7,859 bases of DNA from Chitinophagaceae bacterium (GTDB lineage: Bacteria; Bacteroidota; Bacteroidia; Chitinophagales; UBA10324): contig JAHEZG010000183.1 of assembly GCA_023251195.1 (NCBI GenBank), positions 1 to 7,859 of the forward strand, in the 5' to 3' direction. The notes beneath the pieces are model-generated. The model saw nothing but the letters and a program-made list of their open reading frames with translations, searched no databases and was not told the DNA's origin. The translations under genes and the position numbers were made by a program. Of the stretch, positions 1 to 7,254 are shown in pieces; positions within the stretch are counted from its first letter, which is position 1; every line of letters begins with the position of its first letter.

Positions 1-735
1 ATTTGTTTTTATTTTTTGCCAAAGAGCTTCTACTTGCGGGTTTGTAAATACATCATTGCCATCCACACTATCCAGGTCTTCATCAGCAATCAGCAACAAA
101 TCTTTTAACCCCAAACCCAATGCATGGCCGCCTTCAATTGTAAGCATGATGGCAATGTTTCCATTCGAAGCATTGGTAATGTTGTAATCAGCATCCAAAC
201 TCAGCATCTGCTGCAAGTGATGAAAATTATCAGGAATAAAAAACCGGTATTGTTTACCATCAACAGTTTGCGGTTGAGCAATTTGTTGCGTGATGTATTT
301 GTATTCTTTATTGATGTCATCAAAATAATTGAACTCATCACTGTCAATTTCTTCGTATCGGCTCGATGGCATGTTAAAAACAATGCGGGCACCTGCATTT
401 CTTACTTCATTGAATTTTGGGTTGTCGGTAATTTCACGAAGTACTTTGTTGGCTATCATTCCTTTCTTTTTCTTTTCGCCGAAGGGCTCCAGAAAAAGAT
501 TATCAAAAAATCCCTGCTCCACCTGGTACAATGAAATAAATGCCAGTTTAATACCTGCCTTTGCCATTATACTGAATTCCGTTTGCGAAAAAGGCGAAAG
601 AAAAAAAGTGCTTAAAAAATTATCGCGTTGTCTTTCTCTTGGCGGATCGTAATCCCAGAATTTATTGCGATTGATGTTGTAAGCAATCAGCGATGCATGA
701 CAGTGTAAATCGGCGTAATATTTTTCGGCAGCCAT
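1..735 (-). CDS. M19-like (renal dipeptidase superfamily) metallohydrolase, N-terminal part, cut by window edge
   Basis: The reading frame is open from the ATG at 733-735 to base 1, giving 245 codons with no stop; the C-terminal part lies outside the window. The N-terminus carries DLHCH (residues 9-13), a metal-binding motif of the amidohydrolase/M19 fold. Residues 28-32 read WDYDP, and a segment near 54-76 (FSQTEF ... SLYQVEQGFF) resembles Bacteroidota proteins annotated as membrane dipeptidase or peptidase M19. LTIEGGHAL near residues 197-205 fits the M19 strand that carries the bridging glutamate. The later metal-binding histidines are not in view. The first motif is HxH, not the HxD of classical renal dipeptidase, so substrate is uncertain and dipeptide hydrolysis is only a family guess. 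No signal peptide is visible, suggesting a cytoplasmic enzyme. An in-frame TAA at 769-771 and no other ATG before 735 support this start. It follows the large sensor gene by 68 bases and could be co-transcribed with it. A PHP-type phosphoesterase is a less likely alternative. Confidence 0.75.
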   Translation of the reverse strand, partial: MAAEKYYADLHCHASLIAYNINRNKFWDYDPPRERQRDNFLSTFFLSPFSQTEFSIMAKAGIKLAFISLYQVEQGFFDNLFLEPFGEKKKKGMIANKVLREITDNPKFNEVRNAGARIVFNMPSSRYEEIDSDEFNYFDDINKEYKYITQQIAQPQTVDGKQYRFFIPDNFHHLQQMLSLDADYNITNASNGNIAIMLTIEGGHALGLGLKDLLLIADEDLDSVDGNDVFTNPQVEALWQKIKTN

Positions 736-803
736 TTTATTTTTTTTATTGGATGAAAAAATATTTTTTTAAAATCATGATTGAATTGAAAGTATCCGGA
801 ATT
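736..803 (-). other. Short AT-rich spacer with an A6-TA-T6 palindrome
   Basis: This 68-base spacer lies between the stop of the large membrane protein and the start of the M19-like gene. It holds a perfect 14-base palindrome, six A, TA, six T, at 756-769. The stem has no G or C, so it is not a convincing intrinsic terminator. The leader just before the ATG is A-rich (AAAAAAAATAAA), as is common for Bacteroidota translation starts that lack a Shine-Dalgarno sequence. I see no clear promoter, and read-through from the upstream gene is plausible. Confidence 0.4.
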
Positions 804-3800
804 TTATTTTGATGGCTTTGCACCGCCAAAATCAAAAACACCAATTAGTTTTTGAAAAACGGTGGCTGCAGTTACAAAAATTGAAACATAAGTAAACACG
901 CTGTTAAATGATTGCTGCTGGGTGGAAGCAATGAAAACCACCAGAGCGCCAATGACAATTAAAAACGGTGTTCTGAAATTATTCCAGCGGCCTTCTTCTT
1001 TAATTCCTTTTTCAATAACCAATACTTCTTTCGGATCAATTTCAGTTTTTATAAAATTGGTAAAACTTTTATTGAACAAAGTCATTTTGTTTGAAGGCTG
1101 ATCATTAATAAGCAAGCCTTTCATGTGCAATTGTTTTATAAGCGAATAATTTTTTGTGTTCATTAATCCGTCTTGCGCCAAATCATAAACAAGGTATTGC
1201 TCCTGCTTGGTTAATGAGGTCCATATATTGTGATAATAAAGCTGAGCAATAATTTTAATTTCATTTAAAATTTTTGAGGAAGAACCCAGCTGTATTAATT
1301 CTGAATCGGCCAACAATTTCACTTTTATGTTTTCCATGTATATACCCATCCGGCATTCGCGTTTAATAAGGTTTCGGTTGCGCTCCTGCATGTCATCAGC
1401 CGGCATGTCTTTCACAGGCTGCGAAGTTTTATGGTAGTAATAATTAATAAAATTGCCAAGTAAACTCGACCATCGTTCAATGTCTTCTCTCATGTTTTTC
1501 TTTTCATCAGCTGAAGCGAGTAAATCAAATTCGGCATTTGACTGAAGAAATGAAACCGGATGTACATCTGACAGAATTATAATTTTTTTATTATCAGCAA
1601 TCAATTGTTCAAGCAAATTCAACTTTAACCGATTGGTGACTTCATTTTTAAAATTGTATTCAAAATGCCTGATGATAACGATGGGGCTGGTGGTGTATTT
1701 ATAATTGTCGAGCTTAAAAAGTTTTATAAGTTTTGTTCCGTCGATTTCAGTAAGCTTGCCAATGTTATCCGGAAGGTCAATAGTGTTCAGTATGAAAAAT
1801 TTCCGACCTGAAAAAGTTAAGATCGATTCAACAAATTGAAATTTACCGCAACCGGGTAATCCATTTAAAAAAAGCTGACGGTGATTACGGTCATCTAGTA
1901 AAATTTTTGTGAAGTATTTATGGCTCTCATCAATTTTAGGCACAACAATTCCAAAATATTTTGACACAATGAATTTTATAAACAGGTATAAAATAATAAT
2001 CAGCAACCCACCGGAAAGCAAGAAAAAAATAATTTCAAATGGATTGCCTTTAAACACATCGAAGGCATGAAACGGACTTGAAACAACAATGGTCTTTTTC
2101 ATTATTTTTTGTGAAGGCGCAATTCCCTGATCGTAATAAATAAGGCGGCGTTTTTTTAATTCCCACTGGTGGGTGGCTATGTTTTGTTCATCTGATTTTT
2201 GCTTACTCAGGTTTCGCTCATTTATCATGGCCGAATCAGAATAGGTGCTTACGCCGTGCATGATGAAATCATATATCTTATCATCATCAATTAACGATGG
2301 GTTCAGTGCCGGGGTGCTGTTAACACTTATTGAATCCTGATCAAATACTGCTGCGCTTTTGTCTAAATTAATTTTATTGAATTTGAATTTTTCGGCTAAT
2401 CCAATCTGGTAATTTTTAAGCTGAATTAATTTTTCTCTGTCGAACGAAATTTTCAGAAAACCGATGGATGGAATTATTGTGGTTATAAAAATCCAGGTTA
2501 CAAAAATCCAGCAAGCCACAGGCAATGGATCTTTAAATAAATTCACCACTGCTTTTTGAATAGCCGGTGGTTTGAAACTGTAAAAAATTATCAGCAACCC
2601 GATTAATAACAGTGGCAGATAATAAAAGGCCAACTGAAAAGTAAAACCGGTAAAGAACAAGATCAAAAAAATTATTGCCGGTATCAGCAACAAAGTATCC
2701 CAGTGTTTTCGAACCATTGATTGCTTGCCTTCATACATGTATTGAAAATAGGTGTTGAATACGAGGGCAATGATTCCGGTTAAGTCAGTATAAATTACAT
2801 AAGCAGTCAGGTTCTCAGTAAAACTGTTGATTTTAAAAATGGCGATGTTAAAAATGGTAATGACCACTATGATCATGAAATTATACCAAAGCGTTTCACG
2901 GTAATTATTCATTCGGTATTTCACCGGCCATAACCAGATGATGTTGAAATCAAAAATATTTTTTCCGTGTTCTGGTTTTCGTACAGCTATCACTATAAAA
3001 ATAAACAGCATAAGAAATAGAAATATTACACCCATGCAACTTAGTGTGAAAGAAAAACACTTGCTCATCAATGAGGAGGCAACAGATAAATTGTGCCATG
3101 ATACAACGAACAAAGGCATTGATTGAATCGGGCTGATAAAGAAATTATTTCGGTTGCCATGATACTTGCCTGTGAAATATTCATTGGTGCGCGAATGAAT
3201 GGCCGAAATTATTTTATCACCTTCATCGCATTCTTCAATCAGGTTTTCATTCAGGTTTCTTGAACTGTCAGAACAATAATAAATGTCACCCTTTGCATTA
3301 ATAATTGCAAAGCCATAACCTGGCGGAATTAAACTGTTTTCAATGCCGGTGTTTTTTAATGTGATGCAGGCAATTTCCCTTTGCCGTATGGCAGATTTCA
3401 TTGATGGAAAGGAATCGTCGATGGTTTTATAGTGCCTGCTTTTGGTGGAGATAATGGTTCTGAACTGACCACTGGTCCATGAAAATACAGGTGAAATAAA
3501 ATAGTTTTCAGAATCGCTTTCAGGTATTCTGAACTGTTGATTCAATAAATCATTTTCAATAACTTTAAAATAATCGCGGTCAGAAACATTCACGCTGACT
3601 GTGTCCCATTTTTTTAATGTCCAGGTAAAAAGCTGATCGGCATTTCTATCAAGCCAGTAGATATGAATAAAACTATTGTAGGCAGCAGTGTTTTTTTGTA
3701 ATTCAGGTAACTGAAAATTTAATTTACCGCTGGTTGAATCGTTGGTTGAAAGTAATTGGTTTAAAATGTTTATGCTGTCTTTATTTATTAGTAAATTTTC

Positions 3801-5138
3801 ATTGCTTTCATAATATTTTGATGCAATGGAATCACCCCTTGTGAGCAACAGGCAAGCGCTTCGAACGCGCTGATAAAAAGTATTTCCGATAGTGGAATCT
3901 ATGTAGAGCAATTGCGGCTGCATGTAAGTTTCGCTATGCCGTGTTTCTTCTCTTGAGAATAAAAGAAAAGTAGTTGAAAAAAGCACAAACAGAATAACTG
4001 ATATCATTGAATAAATTAAATCCCATGTTCCGAGCCGTTCCACGGGACTCATCATCAGTAATTTTATAAATGGAATAGAAAGTACAAATAATAAAATCAA
4101 AAAGGTGATCAGCATCCCTCGTTTTTCCGGAATGCTTCTGCTTTCTTTTTCGTAAGCCGATGCACTTACCAATCCGCACAAAACCAATTGTTCATTGTTA
4201 TAACTATTTACCGGAAGCAGGTAAAGTTTATAATCCTGCCCGCTGATAGTGATATCTTTAATATTCGAAGTATTGAATGGAATAAATGAATACGCCATCA
4301 ACGAATCGAACTGTTTCGGGTTCTTAATACTGAATGATAATTTTTCTGAAATTTTATCTTTTATCTGATCCTTCAACAGCGGTATATCAATACCCGACTG
4401 GTCGTTGCTTGAATAGATGAGTTCGCCGTTTTTTATAATCAGGTAATATTTAAAATCTTTCCGTTCCAGGTTATGCATTAAATCTTTCCAGTTGAGCGAT
4501 AAGTTTACACTGTACACTGTATCGTGTTTTATATCGTCCCCGGCCACATAGTAATAACCCAGTAAATCATCCAGCAGTTTTTTTCCTTCGCCTGTTTTAC
4601 CTTCTTCGGTTTTTGGTTTTAAATTTTTCCGTTCTTCATCTTTGCCATCGTATAAATTCACAATCAATTCAGGATTGCTGTAGTAATCGTAAATGGAATA
4701 GTCGAGCCGGAGGTTGCCTTTTAATCTTCGCTCTTCTATTGATACATATTTTTTTAAACTATCTACATATTCCAGTACGGAAATATGCTTGCAATCGGAA
4801 TCATCTTTTCCAAATGAACCGGAGTAAAGCGAATAAAATTTTTGCGATGATTTTTTATAGCAAACGCTATCGTAATTAAACAGAACACTGTTCAGTCCGC
4901 TGCTGAATTTATCGTGCAGCTTAGCTAAAAACACATCGCGGTTTTTAAAAAATGCTTCCTGCTGGCTGTTGATGTTCATGTTTAACCTTGCCAGCACCCT
5001 GAAATTTCGTGCATCAATTACTGATTGATTGCCGGGCACATAAATTTTGAAATAACCATACAACACCATAATCACAATGCCGAGTGTGATAAAAGTGACT
5101 GAGTTTTTTCGTATTGATTGAGATAAGTTTTTAAACAT
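804..5138 (-). CDS. Large polytopic membrane sensor with tandem cache-like ectodomains and a degenerate P-loop NTPase-like/winged-helix cytoplasmic module
   Basis: The protein has 1444 residues. The order I see is: membrane helix at 13-33; first ectodomain 34-340 with a cache/PAS-like end (YYLIIKNGELIYSS at 231-244, then YKLYLLPV); helices at about 341-362 and 372-395; second ectodomain 396-692 with clear dCache features (WLDRNADQ, VSDRDYFK at 518-525, FISPVFSWTSGQFRTIIST, then GYGFAIINAKGDIYY); helix 695-719; five helices between 751 and 896; a third periplasmic segment 897-1034; helix 1035-1058; a cytoplasmic NTPase-like domain from about 1070; a winged-helix-like stretch 1303-1345; and a membrane hairpin 1390-1433. 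Basic residues fall on the predicted inside loops, which supports this topology. Walker A is GLPGCGKF (1093-1100), with Phe replacing Ser/Thr; the expected Walker B strand (SPIVIIRHFE, 1151-1160) lacks the usual aspartate; IIILSDVHP (1186-1194) resembles a sensor-1 strand. Family knowledge suggests a STAND/AAA-like signalling ATPase, but function is unknown. An in-frame TAA two codons upstream fixes ATG 5138 as the first possible ATG. Confidence 0.9.
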   Translation of the reverse strand: MFKNLSQSIRKNSVTFITLGIVIMVLYGYFKIYVPGNQSVIDARNFRVLARLNMNINSQQEAFFKNRDVFLAKLHDKFSSGLNSVLFNYDSVCYKKSSQKFYSLYSGSFGKDDSDCKHISVLEYVDSLKKYVSIEERRLKGNLRLDYSIYDYYSNPELIVNLYDGKDEERKNLKPKTEEGKTGEGKKLLDDLLGYYYVAGDDIKHDTVYSVNLSLNWKDLMHNLERKDFKYYLIIKNGELIYSSNDQSGIDIPLLKDQIKDKISEKLSFSIKNPKQFDSLMAYSFIPFNTSNIKDITISGQDYKLYLLPVNSYNNEQLVLCGLVSASAYEKESRSIPEKRGMLITFLILLFVLSIPFIKLLMMSPVERLGTWDLIYSMISVILFVLFSTTFLLFSREETRHSETYMQPQLLYIDSTIGNTFYQRVRSACLLLTRGDSIASKYYESNENLLINKDSINILNQLLSTNDSTSGKLNFQLPELQKNTAAYNSFIHIYWLDRNADQLFTWTLKKWDTVSVNVSDRDYFKVIENDLLNQQFRIPESDSENYFISPVFSWTSGQFRTIISTKSRHYKTIDDSFPSMKSAIRQREIACITLKNTGIENSLIPPGYGFAIINAKGDIYYCSDSSRNLNENLIEECDEGDKIISAIHSRTNEYFTGKYHGNRNNFFISPIQSMPLFVVSWHNLSVASSLMSKCFSFTLSCMGVIFLFLMLFIFIVIAVRKPEHGKNIFDFNIIWLWPVKYRMNNYRETLWYNFMIIVVITIFNIAIFKINSFTENLTAYVIYTDLTGIIALVFNTYFQYMYEGKQSMVRKHWDTLLLIPAIIFLILFFTGFTFQLAFYYLPLLLIGLLIIFYSFKPPAIQKAVVNLFKDPLPVACWIFVTWIFITTIIPSIGFLKISFDREKLIQLKNYQIGLAEKFKFNKINLDKSAAVFDQDSISVNSTPALNPSLIDDDKIYDFIMHGVSTYSDSAMINERNLSKQKSDEQNIATHQWELKKRRLIYYDQGIAPSQKIMKKTIVVSSPFHAFDVFKGNPFEIIFFLLSGGLLIIILYLFIKFIVSKYFGIVVPKIDESHKYFTKILLDDRNHRQLFLNGLPGCGKFQFVESILTFSGRKFFILNTIDLPDNIGKLTEIDGTKLIKLFKLDNYKYTTSPIVIIRHFEYNFKNEVTNRLKLNLLEQLIADNKKIIILSDVHPVSFLQSNAEFDLLASADEKKNMREDIERWSSLLGNFINYYYHKTSQPVKDMPADDMQERNRNLIKRECRMGIYMENIKVKLLADSELIQLGSSSKILNEIKIIAQLYYHNIWTSLTKQEQYLVYDLAQDGLMNTKNYSLIKQLHMKGLLINDQPSNKMTLFNKSFTNFIKTEIDPKEVLVIEKGIKEEGRWNNFRTPFLIVIGALVVFIASTQQQSFNSVFTYVSIFVTAATVFQKLIGVFDFGGAKPSK

Positions 5139-5305
5139 GAACAGTTAAAGGTTGGTAGAAATATGAAATGAAATTTTTTTTAAATTTTTATCAATCAATA
5201 TTAACAATCATTTCAAGTTCATTTAATTACAAAAACTATATATAACACTCATGGCTAATCTGATTTTTTTCATGGGTAAATGCAAAACATAAAACCGATT
5301 TAATT
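5139..5305 (-). other. 167-base intergenic region, probable upstream region of the large sensor gene
   Basis: This is the largest spacer between two genes on the shared strand that holds no credible ORF, so a transcription start for the sensor gene could lie here. It is very AT-rich, with a block of alternating A and T runs at 5171-5190. On the minus strand there are partial matches to the Bacteroidota -7 element TAnnTTTG, such as TATGTTTT, but none is paired with a well-placed TTTG -33 element. I see no GC-rich hairpin followed by T residues after the barrel gene, so termination there is unproven. A 16-codon minus-strand ORF beginning MKKIRLAMS is too short to call. Confidence 0.3.
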
Positions 5306-6490
5306 TTATTTTCCAGAGAAGTATTTCATCCAGTTAAAATCTGATGTTACATGCAACAAGCCAAGCACATTTTGTGTTACAGGATCATACTTGAATTCAA
5401 CAGGTATTCTTAAGTTTTCTGATACACGAATACTGATTGTTCCATTCAATGTAAATTGATGCATCGTTTCGCCATAGTACAATTTTGATAAAACTATATT
5501 GTCGGCAGCGGCTGCTTTAAGCTCTAAAAAAGATTGATTGAGTCCCCAGCCTTTTACAATAAAATTTACTCCGCCTTCGTAACTCACAACCTGGCGGCCA
5601 AGACTTTTATTCAATGTTGTTGTGTCGTCGCTTAAAACACCATTGAGTTTAAAATTCAATTCCAGATTTGTTTTATGGCTGCCATCAACCAATCCTTTTA
5701 ATAATTCAACAGAACCGTTCACATTTGAAAGGGTTGAAGAATGATCAAATGAATTTACATTTAATGATAGGGTGCCCAGCCATTTTTTCTGGTAAGAGTT
5801 TTTTATACTGTCGAAAACAGCTGTTACTGCACTTCGGTACGAGTACCCGGGAGCAGTAACTTTTTCTTTTGATAAAAATGTAAACCCTTCGGAAGAAAAA
5901 CAGTCAACAATAAAAGTTTTCAGCTGCGGATCAAGCATAGAAAAAATATAATCAGGATTGCTGAACCAATTGTTTACCTGGTCAGATAATTTCACCATTT
6001 CACCAACATTACTAAGAGTTGAAATTTTTTCGGCAATGCGCTGATTGAGTAAAGTATATTCTGTTGTACTTGCTAAATAGGTTTTTAAAAAACCATTGCC
6101 GACAGTTATGTCGCGTTGATTTATAAAAGCATACTTAACACCTGCAGAAAAATTATTTGGTTTCAGGTTTTCATCAATGCCTAACTGAAAATCAACATTG
6201 GTGTTGCGGACTGCACTGTAGCGATCATAATTTTTATCAAGATTTAATTCATGATTTTGCCTGAGCATAAGCGCAAAAACATTGAACGAATACGAAACTG
6301 ATTTTTCAGCACCGGTTAAGTTGTCGAGACTGAGATGAAAAAAACTGGTAAGCACATCTTTGTATGTGCCACTTGCCATGGAGTCGGCGGTTAAAACTGC
6401 ATTTACAGCAAGTGCCGATTGTGCCCTTGTGTTTTTTATTTGCATCAACAACAGACCGGCAAAAACAAAAGCAATAAATTTTATTTTCAT
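5306..6490 (-). CDS. Secreted protein of 394 residues, probable outer membrane beta-barrel
   Basis: The N-terminus is a classic Sec signal peptide: MKIK, a hydrophobic core at about 5-18, and a likely cut after TRA (A23|Q24). The mature protein has no hydrophobic helix. It contains many alternating-pattern strands separated by Asn/Asp/Gly/Ser-rich turns, for example NFSAGVKYAFINQRD, LGTLSLNVNSFDHSS and EGGVNFIVKGW. It ends with a strand and aromatic residues (SDFNWMKYFSGK), which suits an outer membrane barrel, though a soluble beta-rich periplasmic protein is possible. A helical-looking stretch near 150-200 (LLNQRIAEKI ... FSMLDPQLKTF) could be a plug or periplasmic insert. I do not recognise a named family. 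It starts 9 bases after the 91-residue gene and in the same frame, separated by TAA and three sense codons, so the two are almost surely co-transcribed and may be translationally coupled. Its cargo or ligand is unknown. Confidence 0.8.
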   Translation of the reverse strand: MKIKFIAFVFAGLLLMQIKNTRAQSALAVNAVLTADSMASGTYKDVLTSFFHLSLDNLTGAEKSVSYSFNVFALMLRQNHELNLDKNYDRYSAVRNTNVDFQLGIDENLKPNNFSAGVKYAFINQRDITVGNGFLKTYLASTTEYTLLNQRIAEKISTLSNVGEMVKLSDQVNNWFSNPDYIFSMLDPQLKTFIVDCFSSEGFTFLSKEKVTAPGYSYRSAVTAVFDSIKNSYQKKWLGTLSLNVNSFDHSSTLSNVNGSVELLKGLVDGSHKTNLELNFKLNGVLSDDTTTLNKSLGRQVVSYEGGVNFIVKGWGLNQSFLELKAAAADNIVLSKLYYGETMHQFTLNGTISIRVSENLRIPVEFKYDPVTQNVLGLLHVTSDFNWMKYFSGK

Positions 6491-6499
6491 TTTGATTAA

Positions 6500-6775
6500 T
6501 TAAGGGTTTGACAGCACTACAAATAAATTATTAACCGAACCATGCGAATAGGGGCGGGGTGTAGTTGGGCTGGTGGTTGCATCTACATTCACTACTGCTG
6601 AAGTTCCTGTAGTAGCACCCGAAATTGACAGTACATCGCCTTCAATTAAAATTGGAAGTGTTGCATTTCCGTTTTGATCGGTGGCTCCACTAAAAAGTTG
6701 AACGCCTTTGCGAGAAACGGTTACCACCAATGCTGTATGGCCACCGTAAGTAATTACTGTTAGTTGATTTGGCAT
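6500..6775 (-). CDS. Small 91-residue protein, possible beta-sandwich (Ig/carboxypeptidase-regulatory-like) domain
   Basis: I do not recognise a specific family. The first two thirds read as successive beta strands: LTVITYGG, TALVVTVSRKG, QLFSGATDQNGNATLPIL, GDVLSISGATTG, SAVVNVDATT. The pattern of a strand, a G-x-x-L-F-S-G turn, then TDxNGxAxLP and GDxLxISG resembles carboxypeptidase-regulatory-like or Ig-like folds that sit in cell-surface and phage structural proteins. A Thr/Pro-rich linker (TTSPTTPRPY, 67-76) leads to a short C-terminal tail ending LFVVLSNP. There is no signal peptide or membrane helix, so it would stay in the cytoplasm unless exported by another route. An in-frame TAA at 6791-6793 with no other ATG supports the start. 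It lies 35 bases after the M15 peptidase and 9 bases before the barrel candidate. It may be a binding or adaptor partner of either neighbour; that is inference from position only. Confidence 0.65.
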   Translation of the reverse strand: MPNQLTVITYGGHTALVVTVSRKGVQLFSGATDQNGNATLPILIEGDVLSISGATTGTSAVVNVDATTSPTTPRPYSHGSVNNLFVVLSNP

Positions 6776-6810
6776 TAGTGTTTTGTTTTTTTAAAATCTG
6801 AAATTTGAAA

Positions 6811-7254
6811 TTACACTACCGGAATATTCGGTTGCTTGCCCATTGCGGCATCTTGCCATTTATAATTTTTGAAACCGAAATGCGGATTGTCTTTAAATGA
6901 TTTCCAGTTACCGCCCCATTCAATATTCTGATCGCGACAAATAATTTTGGCAAACTTTTTAAACAAGTCAAGCGACCAATCTAACTTTCCGTTTTTACCA
7001 TCAACAAAAGCAATGTCAAATGCATAAGATGGGTAGTAGTTGTGTAAACTCTGACCACCTTTTGCATTGGTTACTTTCTTTTTCGGGTCAATAACACCTT
7101 GCTGGTAAAGTGCATTTTGTTCTTCGTTCGACCGATAAGTTTGTGTAACAAATGGTTTTGATAAAAGCGGATAGGCCATGTCCCATTCGGCGGCAGCGCG
7201 CCTGTATGCATTTGCTAAATACGGATGCAAGTCTTCTAATCTTCTTGAGGCCAT
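6811..7254 (-). CDS. M15-family peptidoglycan peptidase, endolysin-like (VanY/M15C type)
   Basis: The protein has 147 residues and carries the full M15 zinc-peptidase signature. The substrate-side motif TYRSNEEQNALYQQG (39-53) is followed by GGQSLHNYYPSYAFDIAF, which supplies zinc ligands H71 and D80. IEWGGNW (111-117) supplies the catalytic E112, and DNPHF gives the third ligand H125. Enzymes of this type cleave peptide cross-bridges or stem peptides of peptidoglycan (D-Ala-D-Ala carboxypeptidase or L-Ala-D-Glu endopeptidase); which bond is cut here cannot be told. Length and layout match the single-domain catalytic form seen in phage endolysins. There is no signal peptide, so access to the wall needs a holin-like protein, another secretion route or cell lysis. 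The small membrane ORF just upstream overlaps its start by 19 bases and could be such a partner. An in-frame TGA at 7273-7275 with no ATG between supports ATG 7254. All key residues are intact, so it should be active. Confidence 0.9.
   Translation of the reverse strand: MASRRLEDLHPYLANAYRRAAAEWDMAYPLLSKPFVTQTYRSNEEQNALYQQGVIDPKKKVTNAKGGQSLHNYYPSYAFDIAFVDGKNGKLDWSLDLFKKFAKIICRDQNIEWGGNWKSFKDNPHFGFKNYKWQDAAMGKQPNIPVV

Noticed and set aside
124..534. Plus-strand ORF of 136 codons
   Set aside because: It is antisense to the M19-like gene, whose minus frame is open throughout and carries recognisable motifs; the plus translation has no coherent features.
329..652. Plus-strand ORF of 107 codons
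   Set aside because: Antisense shadow of the M19-like gene with no domain-like pattern.
756..769. A6-TA-T6 palindrome as an intrinsic terminator
   Set aside because: The stem has no G or C and no distinct loop; such palindromes arise readily in AT-rich spacers.
3934..4179. Minus-strand ORF of 81 codons inside the large sensor gene
   Set aside because: It lies in another frame within the well-supported 1444-residue protein, across its membrane helices 2 and 3, and has no own leader or motif.
4613..4879. Plus-strand ORF of 88 codons
   Set aside because: Antisense to the first ectodomain of the sensor; no sign of coding beyond the open frame.
5247..5277. Imperfect inverted repeat ACTCATG ... 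CATGGGT
   Set aside because: The minus-strand transcript has a C-A mismatch in a seven-base stem and a long loop; it is not followed by a clean T-run, so it is not a convincing terminator or operator.
5228..5278. Minus-strand 16-codon ORF beginning MKKIRLAMS in the gap before the sensor gene
   Set aside because: Too short and without a family or conserved partner; it may be chance in AT-rich DNA, though a leader peptide cannot be excluded.
5139..5305. Bacteroidota-type promoter for the sensor gene
   Set aside because: Only partial TAnnTTTG matches, none with a properly spaced TTTG element, so no promoter was called.
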